Part shown: piece after piece, positions 1 through 6,407 of the stretch
How the letters are laid out: every line of letters begins with the position of its first letter
Numbering within the stretch: position 1 is the stretch's first letter
NCBI GenBank assembly: GCA_040758525.1
Contig: JBFLVQ010000551.1
Coordinates: 1-6,521, forward strand
Source of the DNA: JBFLVQ01 sp040758525
GTDB taxonomy: Bacteria > Acidobacteriota > Blastocatellia > Chloracidobacteriales > JADJPF01
Direction: 5' to 3'
Length of the DNA: 6,521 bases
Made by a program: the position numbers and the translations under genes
The notes under the pieces: generated by a model
What the model saw: the letters and a program-made list of their open reading frames with translations, nothing else
Told to the model about the DNA's origin: nothing
Databases searched by the model: none

Positions 1-1878
1 GGTGGCAGAGCTAAATTGTAGGTCACCAGGACCTGGGGTAGCAGGACTGGCTAAGTTCTGTGGATCGCTAGAGGCAATAAACTGAAAGTCGCTAGCATTA
101 TCATCAGTATCAAGTGTACTACCCTGGTTTCCACCAGGCAGACGTTCATAACTCTGATCCACATCACCAACCAATGGAGTTAAGATTGCCCCTTCCTGGA
201 AAACAGAGTCAGCACTAAGCCCAACTTGATCTGCAATAGTGATACCATCTGCCATTACAATAGCAAAACCGCCATCATCACTAATAGCATCTATAAAAGA
301 CTGATCTGCGGTTACTGCATCATCATAACCAGTACCACCAAAAAGGAAGTGTTTACGCGCTGGTAGTATCGTACCACCAGTGACAACAGCGGTAGTAGTG
401 ACCATACCTACATTATCAGAAAGCTGTAATTGCCATCCACTAATATCAATGTCACTGCCAGTATTGTTGTAAATTTCTACAAACTCATCTGTAGCACCAG
501 CAGATCCACGTGTACGAAATTCACTTATTACTACTGGTGTGTTAAGTCCTACACTTGGTAGATAGTCATCCGTATAACTAGTCTTCTGTGCGCCAGCAGT
601 GGCAATTATTGAGTACTCAACATATGTGCCTTTGGGCTGGGCAGGAATGATCGCACGGTAAAGCCCATCAAAGAGTGTCATTGATACTAGCGGCTGGGCT
701 ATTCCATTAATGCTGTAATCAAGTACTACATTATCAATGGGTGATTCACGATCATTAACAGCAGCAGAAATTATTACAGGCTGCTCAACCTGTGGAAAAC
801 TAGGAGAAAGCGATGGTACTACTGTAGGATTTAAATCACTAGTGATACCATGAGAAGCACCATCTATAAGATAACTATTTAGCTGTGGCGAAATACGTAC
901 TCCGCCATCATCAAAACTCTCAATGGTATAGTTAGTAATACCATTGGTTTCTAGTAACAGACTGCCACCTTGACTGGCTAGCTCATTACCAGATTGCGCT
1001 GTATTGCTTACGGCTTTAGCAGATCTGGTTTGATAAAAAACTGTATATTTATCACTTATCCCACCAATTTGTGCAAAAGCTACCTCTGCTTTGGTATATG
1101 ACAGTAAACGTTGATCATTTACTGAGGTATCAGCATAGCGGTTGAATTGAATTACATCTACGTCGGCTACCATTTGCCCAGCAAGAGTTGCTAAATCAAG
1201 TCTCTTTGCTCCAACCATATTGGTTGTTTGATTAAGGTCACTTACTACCAAATAATCAAAGTCATTGTATTCAATTAACAGACTAATACTTTGACTGTTA
1301 TTATCCAGTGTACGAACAGGCAGCACTCCACCACTAGCTAGTTTGCCACCAGCTACTAAACAGGTAACATTCATACCTCCACCTAGATTGAACACATGCC
1401 CAGCCTGTATTGTTTGACGACTAACGCCGGCACGCTCTAGTGCAACTAGATAATTAAGATAGGATGTTTGGCTACTACTAGAATTGCGTGGTACAACATT
1501 GTCGCTATTGCCATTATCAAAAACTACTCCCGCAATACGTCCAGCATTTAACAATGTTGCTATCCCTGAAGTATGGTCAGCGTGATAATTAGTTACTATC
1601 GCAAAGTCAATGGTACTGATACCAAGTCTATTGAGCAGCGGAATAAGTTTACTGGTACTGCTTTTTTCCGGGCCTGCATCAATCAGTAAAGTTTTGCCAT
1701 TGGGAGAAACTACTAGCGTACCTGTGCTCTGCCCAATATCAACAAAAAATATCTTTGCTGTCTTATTAGATTGCGCTAATGCTGCGCTTATTGTGCCATT
1801 GGTTATTAATCGTCCAACCAATATCATACATAACAATGTAGCACTGGCAGCCACCAGTACCCATTTGATAATTTTCAT
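1..1878 (-). CDS. Secreted MBL-fold (ComEC/Rec2-like) protein with lamin-tail domain, C-terminus beyond window
   Basis: The frame is open for 626 codons from an ATG at 1878 to the window edge, so the C-terminus is missing. The start is supported by AGGAGA six bases upstream. Residues 1-36 look like a signal peptide or membrane anchor: KIIK, then a hydrophobic run to about 22, with a possible cleavage after ALA at 33-35. Residues 42-285 match the metallo-beta-lactamase fold of ComEC-like proteins: FFVDIGQ (44-50), LLIDAGP (64-70), TNYHADH (96-102) and LVVSDL (210-215). About 345-440 is an Ig-like segment (VLDYSING, YRAVIPAQPKGTYVEYSI). About 447-600 is a lamin-tail domain (VVISEFRTRG, DEFVEIYNNTG, DISGWQL, SYERLPGG). 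Relatives are extracellular proteins thought to be hydrolases or nucleases. Here the first His of HxHxDH is Asn97, and the usual NHHGS segment reads NRYAD (246-250), so catalysis is doubtful. The fold assignment is firm; activity is unknown. Confidence 0.9.
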   Translation of the reverse strand, partial: MKIIKWVLVAASATLLCMILVGRLITNGTISAALAQSNKTAKIFFVDIGQSTGTLVVSPNGKTLLIDAGPEKSSTSKLIPLLNRLGISTIDFAIVTNYHADHTSGIATLLNAGRIAGVVFDNGNSDNVVPRNSSSSQTSYLNYLVALERAGVSRQTIQAGHVFNLGGGMNVTCLVAGGKLASGGVLPVRTLDNNSQSISLLIEYNDFDYLVVSDLNQTTNMVGAKRLDLATLAGQMVADVDVIQFNRYADTSVNDQRLLSYTKAEVAFAQIGGISDKYTVFYQTRSAKAVSNTAQSGNELASQGGSLLLETNGITNYTIESFDDGGVRISPQLNSYLIDGASHGITSDLNPTVVPSLSPSFPQVEQPVIISAAVNDRESPIDNVVLDYSINGIAQPLVSMTLFDGLYRAIIPAQPKGTYVEYSIIATAGAQKTSYTDDYLPSVGLNTPVVISEFRTRGSAGATDEFVEIYNNTGSDIDISGWQLQLSDNVGMVTTTAVVTGGTILPARKHFLFGGTGYDDAVTADQSFIDAISDDGGFAIVMADGITIADQVGLSADSVFQEGAILTPLVGDVDQSYERLPGGNQGSTLDTDDNASDFQFIASSDPQNLASPATPGPGDLQFSSAT

Positions 1879-1884
1879 AGCAAT

Positions 1885-1890
1885 TCTCCT
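1885..1890 (-). promoter_or_regulatory. Ribosome binding site of the lamin-tail/MBL gene
   Basis: AGGAGA on the minus strand lies six bases before the ATG at 1878. It fixes the start of this edge-truncated gene, and the encoded N-terminus is a plausible export signal. Confidence 0.8.
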
Positions 1891-2044
1891 GTGCCTAGCA
1901 ATATCAAACAAAAAGAGGCTTTCTGCTCTTCTGTGTGATGCTTAGCAACTTCTGCGCCATTAGCGAAGCTGTTGATAATAAAGAGTTACAGTGTTATGGG
2001 TGGTAAAATCGTATTGGTAGGCTGACACCTTCATAATATATCGC

Positions 2045-2058
2045 GTCAAATTTTTGAC
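2045..2058. promoter_or_regulatory. Inverted repeat GTCAAA-N2-TTTGAC, possible operator
   Basis: A perfect 6-bp inverted repeat with a 2-bp spacer lies between the end of the ABC operon and the start of the lamin-tail gene, about 170 bp before that start. On the minus strand it is followed within a few bases by TATATTAT, which could be a -10 box, but I find no well-spaced -35. The arrangement suits a dimeric regulator, though a short AT-rich palindrome can arise by chance. An 8-bp palindrome (ATCGCGAT) lies nearby at 2083-2090. Confidence 0.3.
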
Positions 2059-2126
2059 ATCGGCTAGCTGACAATAAAGATAATCGCGATACCTTATGAT
2101 ACTTGAAGTTTGAAACGGGTTAGAGG

Positions 2127-3005
2127 TTATAGTTTGGGAAACTCTATCATCTTGATCTCTTTACGTATTTTGGCAAATTGGGAGAGATCTTCAATATCGG
2201 GACGATAAGCGAGGCCTTCAGCAATAAGATCATACTCCTTCATTATTCGTGCACCTGACACTGGATTGCCCATTTCATCACGCTCTCTGCCGAGAAGATA
2301 GACATGATCAGAGATTATTAGTGCAGATGTAACATCATGCGTCACAACAATAAATGTGTTGAGTGTATGTTGGTGAGCAATCTCTGCGATCAGATTGATC
2401 GCATTAGTGATGCTAATGGGATCGAGACCAGAAAAAGGTTCATCAAGAATTATGAAATGCTTATTGGTCATTAGTTGCTGTAGTATTGCAACACGCTGGC
2501 GCTGTCCACCTGATAGTTGTGCAGGCCAGCAAAGGCCCTGTGCAACAAGTCCGAATCGGTCTAGATACTGTGCCGCTTTATCCTTTGCTTCTTTAGCATT
2601 TAATCTTCCTGTGCGCACGGCTGGCTCAGTAAGATTATCAAGCACTGTGAGATTATCAAAGAGTGGATATCTCTGAAATACCACACCTACATCTCCTACT
2701 CTTACAGGACGCAACTGGCCTGACTTGCCATTTGTGATCATCACTCGACCTACTGTTGGTTTATCTAAAGCCGCAATGATACGAAGCAGTGTTGTCTTAC
2801 CTGCTCCAGAAGGGCCTAGCAGGCTGATAATCTGTGGTTTGTGTTTGATATCTCTTATCGTCAAAGAAAGGTCTTTTAGCACAACCTGTTTCCCACCATC
2901 ATTTGTGGGAAACTCCTGGGTGATATTTTCCAGCGTGAGCAGTTCTTCAAGCATTTCTGGGCTGCCTACTAGTGGCCCTTGAATGCAAGCCTCATGTTCT
3001 CTCAT
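2127..3005 (-). CDS. ABC transporter ATP-binding protein, NitT/TauT-like
   Basis: This is the cytoplasmic ATPase that powers the importer encoded with it. From the ATG at 3005 the protein has 292 residues. All the key motifs are present: Walker A GPSGAGKTT (64-72), Q-loop VFQRYPLF (Q111), signature LSGGQ (164-168), Walker B FIILDE (184-189, catalytic E189), D-loop SGLD (192-195) and switch His223 in VTHD. It should therefore be an active enzyme. The closest recognisable group is the nitrate/sulfonate/taurine ATPases. It ends with a tail of about 50 residues after the nucleotide-binding core (from about 240). The start was chosen because AAAGGA lies four bases upstream. An in-frame TTG at 3023 would add six residues but has no ribosome binding site. 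The ATG follows the permease stop by one base, so the two genes are probably translationally coupled. The substrate is unknown. Confidence 0.93.
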   Translation of the reverse strand: MREHEACIQGPLVGSPEMLEELLTLENITQEFPTNDGGKQVVLKDLSLTIRDIKHKPQIISLLGPSGAGKTTLLRIIAALDKPTVGRVMITNGKSGQLRPVRVGDVGVVFQRYPLFDNLTVLDNLTEPAVRTGRLNAKEAKDKAAQYLDRFGLVAQGLCWPAQLSGGQRQRVAILQQLMTNKHFIILDEPFSGLDPISITNAINLIAEIAHQHTLNTFIVVTHDVTSALIISDHVYLLGRERDEMGNPVSGARIMKEYDLIAEGLAYRPDIEDLSQFAKIRKEIKMIEFPKL

Positions 3006-3006
3006 G

Positions 3007-3795
3007 CTATCCTTTCTCTGCAATAGTACTGTAGGGGAAAAGGGTTCTCTTCAGGATTAAGAATATCCAATCTTCAATAAGCGCAATTACACCAATTATT
3101 ATCAAGAGGCCATAGACTTCGGGAAGGTTATTGGTCGAGGAGTATGCATAGATTTGGCTTCCTATACCACCTTCGGTACGATTGTAGGTCTCGATTGCTG
3201 TTATCATCACCCATCCAATCGCTGCATTTTGAGCAATCATATCTATCATCTGAGGAAGCATGGGGCGAAGCACTACGGTGTAGAAGACCTGCCAGTCGCT
3301 ATAGCCAAGTACTCTTGCCAGCTCATACTTCATCTGTGGGATCGACTCAATAGCTGCTGTCATACTGGTAACCAAAAAGAAGGACATCCCTGTAGTAAGC
3401 ATTGCTACCTTTGTTGGCCAGCCGATCGCAAATAACGAGAGAAAGACCAGGGTAAATCCGACTATAGGAATATAGCGAAGGATCTGCACAGTCTTATTAA
3501 GCGGGCGAAAGAAGGGAATGATGCTCAAATAGGATATCAGCAAAGAGATGATCGATGAATAGAAGAGCCCCACCACATTGAGCTTAATAGTGATACCAAC
3601 ATGACTAAGCAACTGGTATTTTGCCCACATGTTGTAGATTGCGCTTAGCACTTCTTGAGGATATGGCAGGGCTTTAATAGGGCTTAAGAACCAGAAGATC
3701 AGAAAGAGTAAAAGCCAGATTGCTGCCAGGCCAGAGCGCGTCAGTACACCAATTTTTCCATAAACACGAAAGATCTCGTTAAAGGTATTCTCCAT
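3007..3795 (-). CDS. ABC transporter permease, TauC/SsuC-like (BPD_transp_1)
   Basis: This is the inner-membrane permease of the importer, probably working as a homodimer because only one permease gene is present. From the ATG at 3795 it has 262 residues, typical for the family. Hydrophobic segments lie near 22-42, 66-97, 108-125, 130-150, 187-203 and 226-248. The cytoplasmic coupling loop that contacts the ATPase is visible as YELARVLGYSDWQVF followed by VVLRPMLPQMI (157-184), the counterpart of the EAA loop. The stretch RYIPIVGFTLVFLSLFAIGW (107-126) resembles the Pro-rich segment of TauC/SsuC permeases. A longer frame begins at TTG 3813, but no ribosome binding site precedes it; GAAGAG lies seven bases before the ATG. 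The gene begins 30 bp after the binding-protein stop and ends one base before the ATPase start. Confidence 0.9.
   Translation of the reverse strand: MENTFNEIFRVYGKIGVLTRSGLAAIWLLLFLIFWFLSPIKALPYPQEVLSAIYNMWAKYQLLSHVGITIKLNVVGLFYSSIISLLISYLSIIPFFRPLNKTVQILRYIPIVGFTLVFLSLFAIGWPTKVAMLTTGMSFFLVTSMTAAIESIPQMKYELARVLGYSDWQVFYTVVLRPMLPQMIDMIAQNAAIGWVMITAIETYNRTEGGIGSQIYAYSSTNNLPEVYGLLIIIGVIALIEDWIFLILKRTLFPYSTIAEKG
3010..3015 (-). promoter_or_regulatory. Ribosome binding site of the ATPase gene
   Basis: AAAGGA on the minus strand lies inside the last codons of the permease gene, four bases before the ATG at 3005. It decides between this ATG and the upstream TTG at 3023, which has no purine-rich sequence before it. 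Confidence 0.65.
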
Positions 3796-3825
3796 AGCCT
3801 GACTCTTCAACAATAAAAAAGTGAC

Positions 3826-5625
3826 TTACTTCAAAATGATCACAACCCGGCGATTGGCGGCGCGTTCAGCTTCATCACGATTCTGATTGCCTGGCAATGG
3901 TCTATAAGGGCCATAGCCTTCGACATTCTCCAGTCGTCTATCATTGATATTGATTCCTGTAGAATCAGACTCCTTTAACCAATTCCAGACCGATTCGGCT
4001 CTTGCTTTTGATAGCGCCATATTGGTGTTGATATCACCAGTGTTATCTGTATGACCTTCGACGATCACTTTAGTGTCGCTAGCGCGAATCAGCAAGCTGC
4101 GGATCTCATCAAGTGTCTTAACCTCCGAAGGCATAATTTTTGCCGAGCCAGTGGGGAAAGTGATCTGATAGTTTGCCTTTACTACTGTGCCAGTGTTTTT
4201 TCCCGCTTCAAAATCGGCTTTATATACCAAGGTGGTGCTCTGCTCGTCGCTAATGGCTTTGACAAAGCTTAGATCTACAACCTCATCAACAGGAGCATAA
4301 GTTTCTAATCTTGATGGCAGTAGTTTCTGAAGCCTGCGAGCATGATCTAGATAAGTTATGCCAAAGACGCTCTGATTAAGCGGCTTGCCACTATCGATAC
4401 CAAACAGATGCTTAACTTCGGCAAGATTATTTACTCGCGAACCGCCCAATGCAACTCCATTCTCATTAGCACCTTTGAAGTAGGTATACCAGAAGCTAGG
4501 GCCCTTGTCATCCATTCTAAAGACCAGCGAATTGAGCGCAGCAACACGGTTCTTCAAATAAGTTTCATCTGTCTTGATTCTCTCATTTGAACGGGCAATA
4601 CAACGAAGTAAGGTCTTAATGTATTCTGGATGTTTTTTCAGCCAGTCTTCATTGCCAAAAAGAATATGTGGCATCATGTAACTGTACTCTTTAGTCGAAA
4701 CAATCTTCTGCAACTTTTCCGTCTTTTTCCTGTATTCCACTTTGGGTCGATCTTTAGCGGCAGTTACATCACCAGGCGTCCAGGTAGCTACTGCGTCTAT
4801 TTGATGTTCTTCCATCTGCCCGGTCTTCTTGTTGCGAAGGTTGACTTTGCTATTTTGAACAAACTTTTGCGCTGCTTCTATATGATCAACGGCATTGACG
4901 AAATTGATCGCATCTGGATCATATACCTCTTCATTAGGATTTACCGGAATCTGGTTATCACTAGCCCAATCGACAGTGACATTCCAGTCGCAATAAGGGA
5001 CAGCCGTTACGACAACCGCGCCACGAGCAAGTTGTGGATCTCCTTTCCAAGATTCAGGCCCCATTAGACAGTCTTCACCAAAAGAGTATCCACTACTCCA
5101 GATTACTTTAGCTTTATTTCCACGCAGCAGTTTATTGGCTCCTGCTATGTCTACCGCCGCCTGATCGCCGGTGGTAGTTACAAGCTGCATCTGTCCAGCG
5201 GCCAGGGCTTTGATCTGTTCTGCAGTATCGTTCTGAACCACTAGAGTAGTATTTTTAATACCGGCCTGACAGAGACAGCTATCGGTATGATCGCCAGACT
5301 TGCCTGGTCCTCCGACTGCGTCAATAAGTCCACTTACGGTCTGCCAGGTCCAGATTCCTATCGTCACTGGCGGGTCGTCTGTAGTAGGTGTAGGAGCTTT
5401 CACCTCTGAGGCAGGAATAGAGGCAATATCAACAAGCTCCTCGATCTTTTGGCGTTTCTCTGGAACTTGTGAATCTACTGTTGTGCCTGGTGGGTTAATC
5501 CTATCTTTGACCTTTGCCAGTAGATCTATATTCATCTGTTTCAGACCGATATAAACGAGTCCCGCCATTACTAGAACAATTAAGATCATTGCTCCGGGGC
5601 CAAGCTCTATACGACCAATTCTCAT
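3826..5625 (-). CDS. ABC substrate-binding protein fused to OmpA-type peptidoglycan-binding domain
   Basis: First gene of the importer operon, 599 residues. Residues 12-29 form one hydrophobic segment after a short basic N-terminus, with no obvious signal-peptidase site, so it is probably an uncleaved inner-membrane anchor. About 30-85 is a Pro/Thr-rich linker. About 86-450 is a periplasmic binding-protein domain of the NitT/TauT (NMT1-like) type: VTIGIWTW, then NDTAEQIKALAAGQMQLV (132-149), TGDQAAVDIAG (152-162), IDAVATWTP (276-284) and NEDWLKKHPEYIKTLL (325-340). About 485-599 is an OmpA domain with ITFPTGSAKI (488-497), GHTDNTG (524-530), LSKARAESV (538-546) and NRRV (591-594). D527 and R542 match the diaminopimelate-binding pair known in OmpA. 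Cysteines at 117, 119, 186 and 212 could form disulfides. GGAGG lies five bases before the ATG. Other bacteria have SBP/OmpA fusions; the solute is unknown. Confidence 0.92.
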   Translation of the reverse strand: MRIGRIELGPGAMILIVLVMAGLVYIGLKQMNIDLLAKVKDRINPPGTTVDSQVPEKRQKIEELVDIASIPASEVKAPTPTTDDPPVTIGIWTWQTVSGLIDAVGGPGKSGDHTDSCLCQAGIKNTTLVVQNDTAEQIKALAAGQMQLVTTTGDQAAVDIAGANKLLRGNKAKVIWSSGYSFGEDCLMGPESWKGDPQLARGAVVVTAVPYCDWNVTVDWASDNQIPVNPNEEVYDPDAINFVNAVDHIEAAQKFVQNSKVNLRNKKTGQMEEHQIDAVATWTPGDVTAAKDRPKVEYRKKTEKLQKIVSTKEYSYMMPHILFGNEDWLKKHPEYIKTLLRCIARSNERIKTDETYLKNRVAALNSLVFRMDDKGPSFWYTYFKGANENGVALGGSRVNNLAEVKHLFGIDSGKPLNQSVFGITYLDHARRLQKLLPSRLETYAPVDEVVDLSFVKAISDEQSTTLVYKADFEAGKNTGTVVKANYQITFPTGSAKIMPSEVKTLDEIRSLLIRASDTKVIVEGHTDNTGDINTNMALSKARAESVWNWLKESDSTGININDRRLENVEGYGPYRPLPGNQNRDEAERAANRRVVIILK

Positions 5626-5630
5626 CTGTA

Positions 5631-5635
5631 CCTCC
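5631..5635 (-). promoter_or_regulatory. Strong ribosome binding site of the SBP-OmpA gene
   Basis: GGAGG on the minus strand lies five bases before the ATG at 5625. It is the best Shine-Dalgarno match in the window and supports this ATG as the first gene of the operon. Confidence 0.85.
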
Positions 5636-5656
5636 GTTAACCAAATTTAGGCTCAT

Positions 5657-5689
5657 ATTCTAGCATGAAAACAATCATATATTATCCCA
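5657..5689 (-). promoter_or_regulatory. Possible extended -10 promoter elements for the ABC operon
   Basis: Two extended -10-like sequences occur on the minus strand before the operon: TGGGATAAT (5681-5689) and TGCTAGAAT (5657-5665). Each has TG one base before a hexamer matching TATAAT at five of six positions. I find no convincing -35 at normal spacing for either. They would give 5' leaders of roughly 25-50 bases. In AT-rich DNA such matches are common, so this is a weak call. Confidence 0.35.
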
Positions 5690-5736
5690 GATAAATGTGA
5701 ATCTATCTTTAATTACAATAACCTACAGCTTTATTT

Positions 5737-5754
5737 TCTCATCAAGGGATGAGA
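5737..5754. repeat. Stem-loop, perfect 7-bp arms with 4-nt loop
   Basis: TCTCATC and GATGAGA are perfect inverted arms around AAGG. The hairpin lies 112 bp before the SBP-OmpA start and 121 bp before the divergent small gene. It is not followed by a T-run in either direction, so it does not look like an intrinsic terminator. It could be an operator or a leader structure. Confidence 0.5.
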
Positions 5755-5760
5755 GTTAGA

Positions 5761-5791
5761 TATTGGGAAGGCTAAAAAGCACTCCCCAATA
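5761..5791. repeat. Stem-loop with 7-bp outer and 3-bp inner stem
   Basis: TATTGGG (5761-5767) pairs with CCCAATA (5785-5791). Inside, GCT (5771-5773) pairs with AGC (5778-5780) around an AAAA loop, leaving a small internal loop. It begins six bases after the previous hairpin, and the pair fills the middle of the divergent intergenic region. Neither side has the T-run of an intrinsic terminator. It matches no riboswitch class that I recognise. Confidence 0.45.
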
Positions 5792-5874
5792 AAATATCAA
5801 ATGCAGCCTTTGAATGCGGTGTTACAATAATTGCGAGCTAGAAAATTACGCTTCACTCATAGAGGTTTAAATCA

Positions 5875-6233
5875 ATGAATTCTAATAGAATTAGCGCTAC
5901 TCTTACACAAGCAGACAGAGATACCATTATGGCTGCAATAGATACGATAAACCAGCGGCTGCCTTTCCTTGTCAGCCTCTCTAGTGAAGAGATACAGGAT
6001 TTACCTAAGATGGGAACGAGAAGGCTAGGATTTGTTCAGGAGTCTTTGGAAGTAGCCACTCAAAACCTTAATATCATGCCAAGAGGTTTTGATGCTGATG
6101 AGATGCGCAAGGAGTCTACCTTCAGGTCAAAAATACTCGTTTAGGAGAAGGACTTGAGGCCGTAGCTGACTCTTTAGGACAGCGTTTTGCTCGTAACCTC
6201 AAGCCGAAAGATAGAGATAAACCATCTTCATAA
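5875..6233 (+). pseudogene. Broken small hypothetical protein gene (internal deletion with frameshift)
   Basis: The gene opens at ATG 5875, nine bases after AGAGG, and encodes MNSNRISATLTQADRDTI and so on to FDADEMRKE, then meets a stop at 6142-6144 after 89 codons. A different frame (codons in phase with 6123) holds a sensible C-terminus: VYLQVKNTRLGEGLEAV, then ADSLGQRFARNLKP, ending at TAA 6231-6233. From memory, intact members of this uncharacterised family are about 150 residues, start with a MNxNRISATLS-like sequence and end with a GLDxxVDELGxRFAR-like sequence, with a helical middle between an EMRKD-like and a VYxYxK-like segment. Here these flanking segments meet near 6108-6116, so roughly 40-50 codons appear lost and the frame has shifted. 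The function of the family is unknown to me. The N-terminal 89-residue frame could still be translated. Confidence 0.7.
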
Positions 6234-6283
6234 GGATAGTGCAGGAAAAAGCATCTACCTGTGCGTGCGGATGAAGATCTACA

Positions 6284-6296
6284 GCCGCGAAGCGGC
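6284..6296. repeat. Short GC palindrome, 5-bp stem with GAA loop
   Basis: GCCGC and GCGGC are perfect arms around GAA, followed by GAAA. The layout is the same as the palindrome at 6352-6364 (5-bp stem, 3-nt loop, GAAA), which suggests a REP-like dispersed repeat family. It sits about 50 bases after the broken gene. Confidence 0.55.
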
Positions 6297-6310
6297 GAAA
6301 TACCTTTAGA

Positions 6311-6328
6311 CCAGCGCGTGAGCGCCGG
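6311..6328. repeat. GC-rich palindrome with GTGA loop
   Basis: GCGC (6314-6317) and GCGC (6322-6325) flank GTGA. The outer CC (6311-6312) and GG (6327-6328) also pair across one A-C mismatch. It lies between the two 5-bp/3-nt palindromes and stands out from the AT-rich surroundings. Confidence 0.45.
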
Positions 6329-6351
6329 TTCGGATCAATAAATAGAATAGA

Positions 6352-6364
6352 GCTCCGTAGGAGC
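6352..6364. repeat. Short palindrome, 5-bp stem with GTA loop
   Basis: GCTCC and GGAGC are perfect arms around GTA, followed by GAAA, as in the palindrome at 6284-6296. Elements with a CCCCGTAGGGGC-like core are, from memory, common dispersed repeats in several bacterial phyla. This copy has a TC/GA variant of that core. Confidence 0.55.
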
Positions 6365-6369
6365 GAAAG

Positions 6370-6407
6370 ATTGAACAGAGAGGTACGGAGAATGCTTTCT
6401 GTTCAAT
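6370..6407. repeat. Inverted repeat, perfect 10-bp arms with 18-nt loop
   Basis: ATTGAACAGA (6370-6379) is the exact reverse complement of TCTGTTCAAT (6398-6407). The loop contains TACGGAG (6384-6390), which is the reverse complement of CTCCGTA in the neighbouring palindrome (6353-6359). An alternative fold joining the two elements is therefore possible. There is no T-run after it, so it is not an obvious terminator. Confidence 0.55.

Noticed and set aside
1897..1931. Hairpin followed by T-run on the minus strand (AGAG...CTCTTTTTG), possible terminator
   Set aside because: The stem is only four base pairs and lies just before the start of the lamin-tail gene, where a terminator of the ABC operon would be unexpectedly late. 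Too weak to call.
1610..1945. Plus-strand open frame of 111 codons
   Set aside because: It lies opposite the lamin-tail/MBL gene, whose minus-strand frame shows clear domain motifs. The plus-strand product resembles nothing known and is a shadow.
2067..2100. Possible terminator for the ABC operon
   Set aside because: Only the palindrome ATCGCGAT and imperfect arms are present, with no adequate stem and no clean T-run.
3006..3023. TTG start at 3023 for the ATPase gene
   Set aside because: It has no ribosome binding site and would overlap the permease gene by 17 bases, whereas the ATG at 3005 has AAAGGA at a usable distance.
4630..5067. Plus-strand open frame of 145 codons
   Set aside because: It is antisense to the SBP-OmpA gene, with no family motif and no ribosome binding site noticed. 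The minus-strand gene is certain.
5640..5874. Known riboswitch (for example the guanidine or SAM class) ahead of the importer
   Set aside because: I could not find the conserved core of any class that I know. Only generic hairpins are present.
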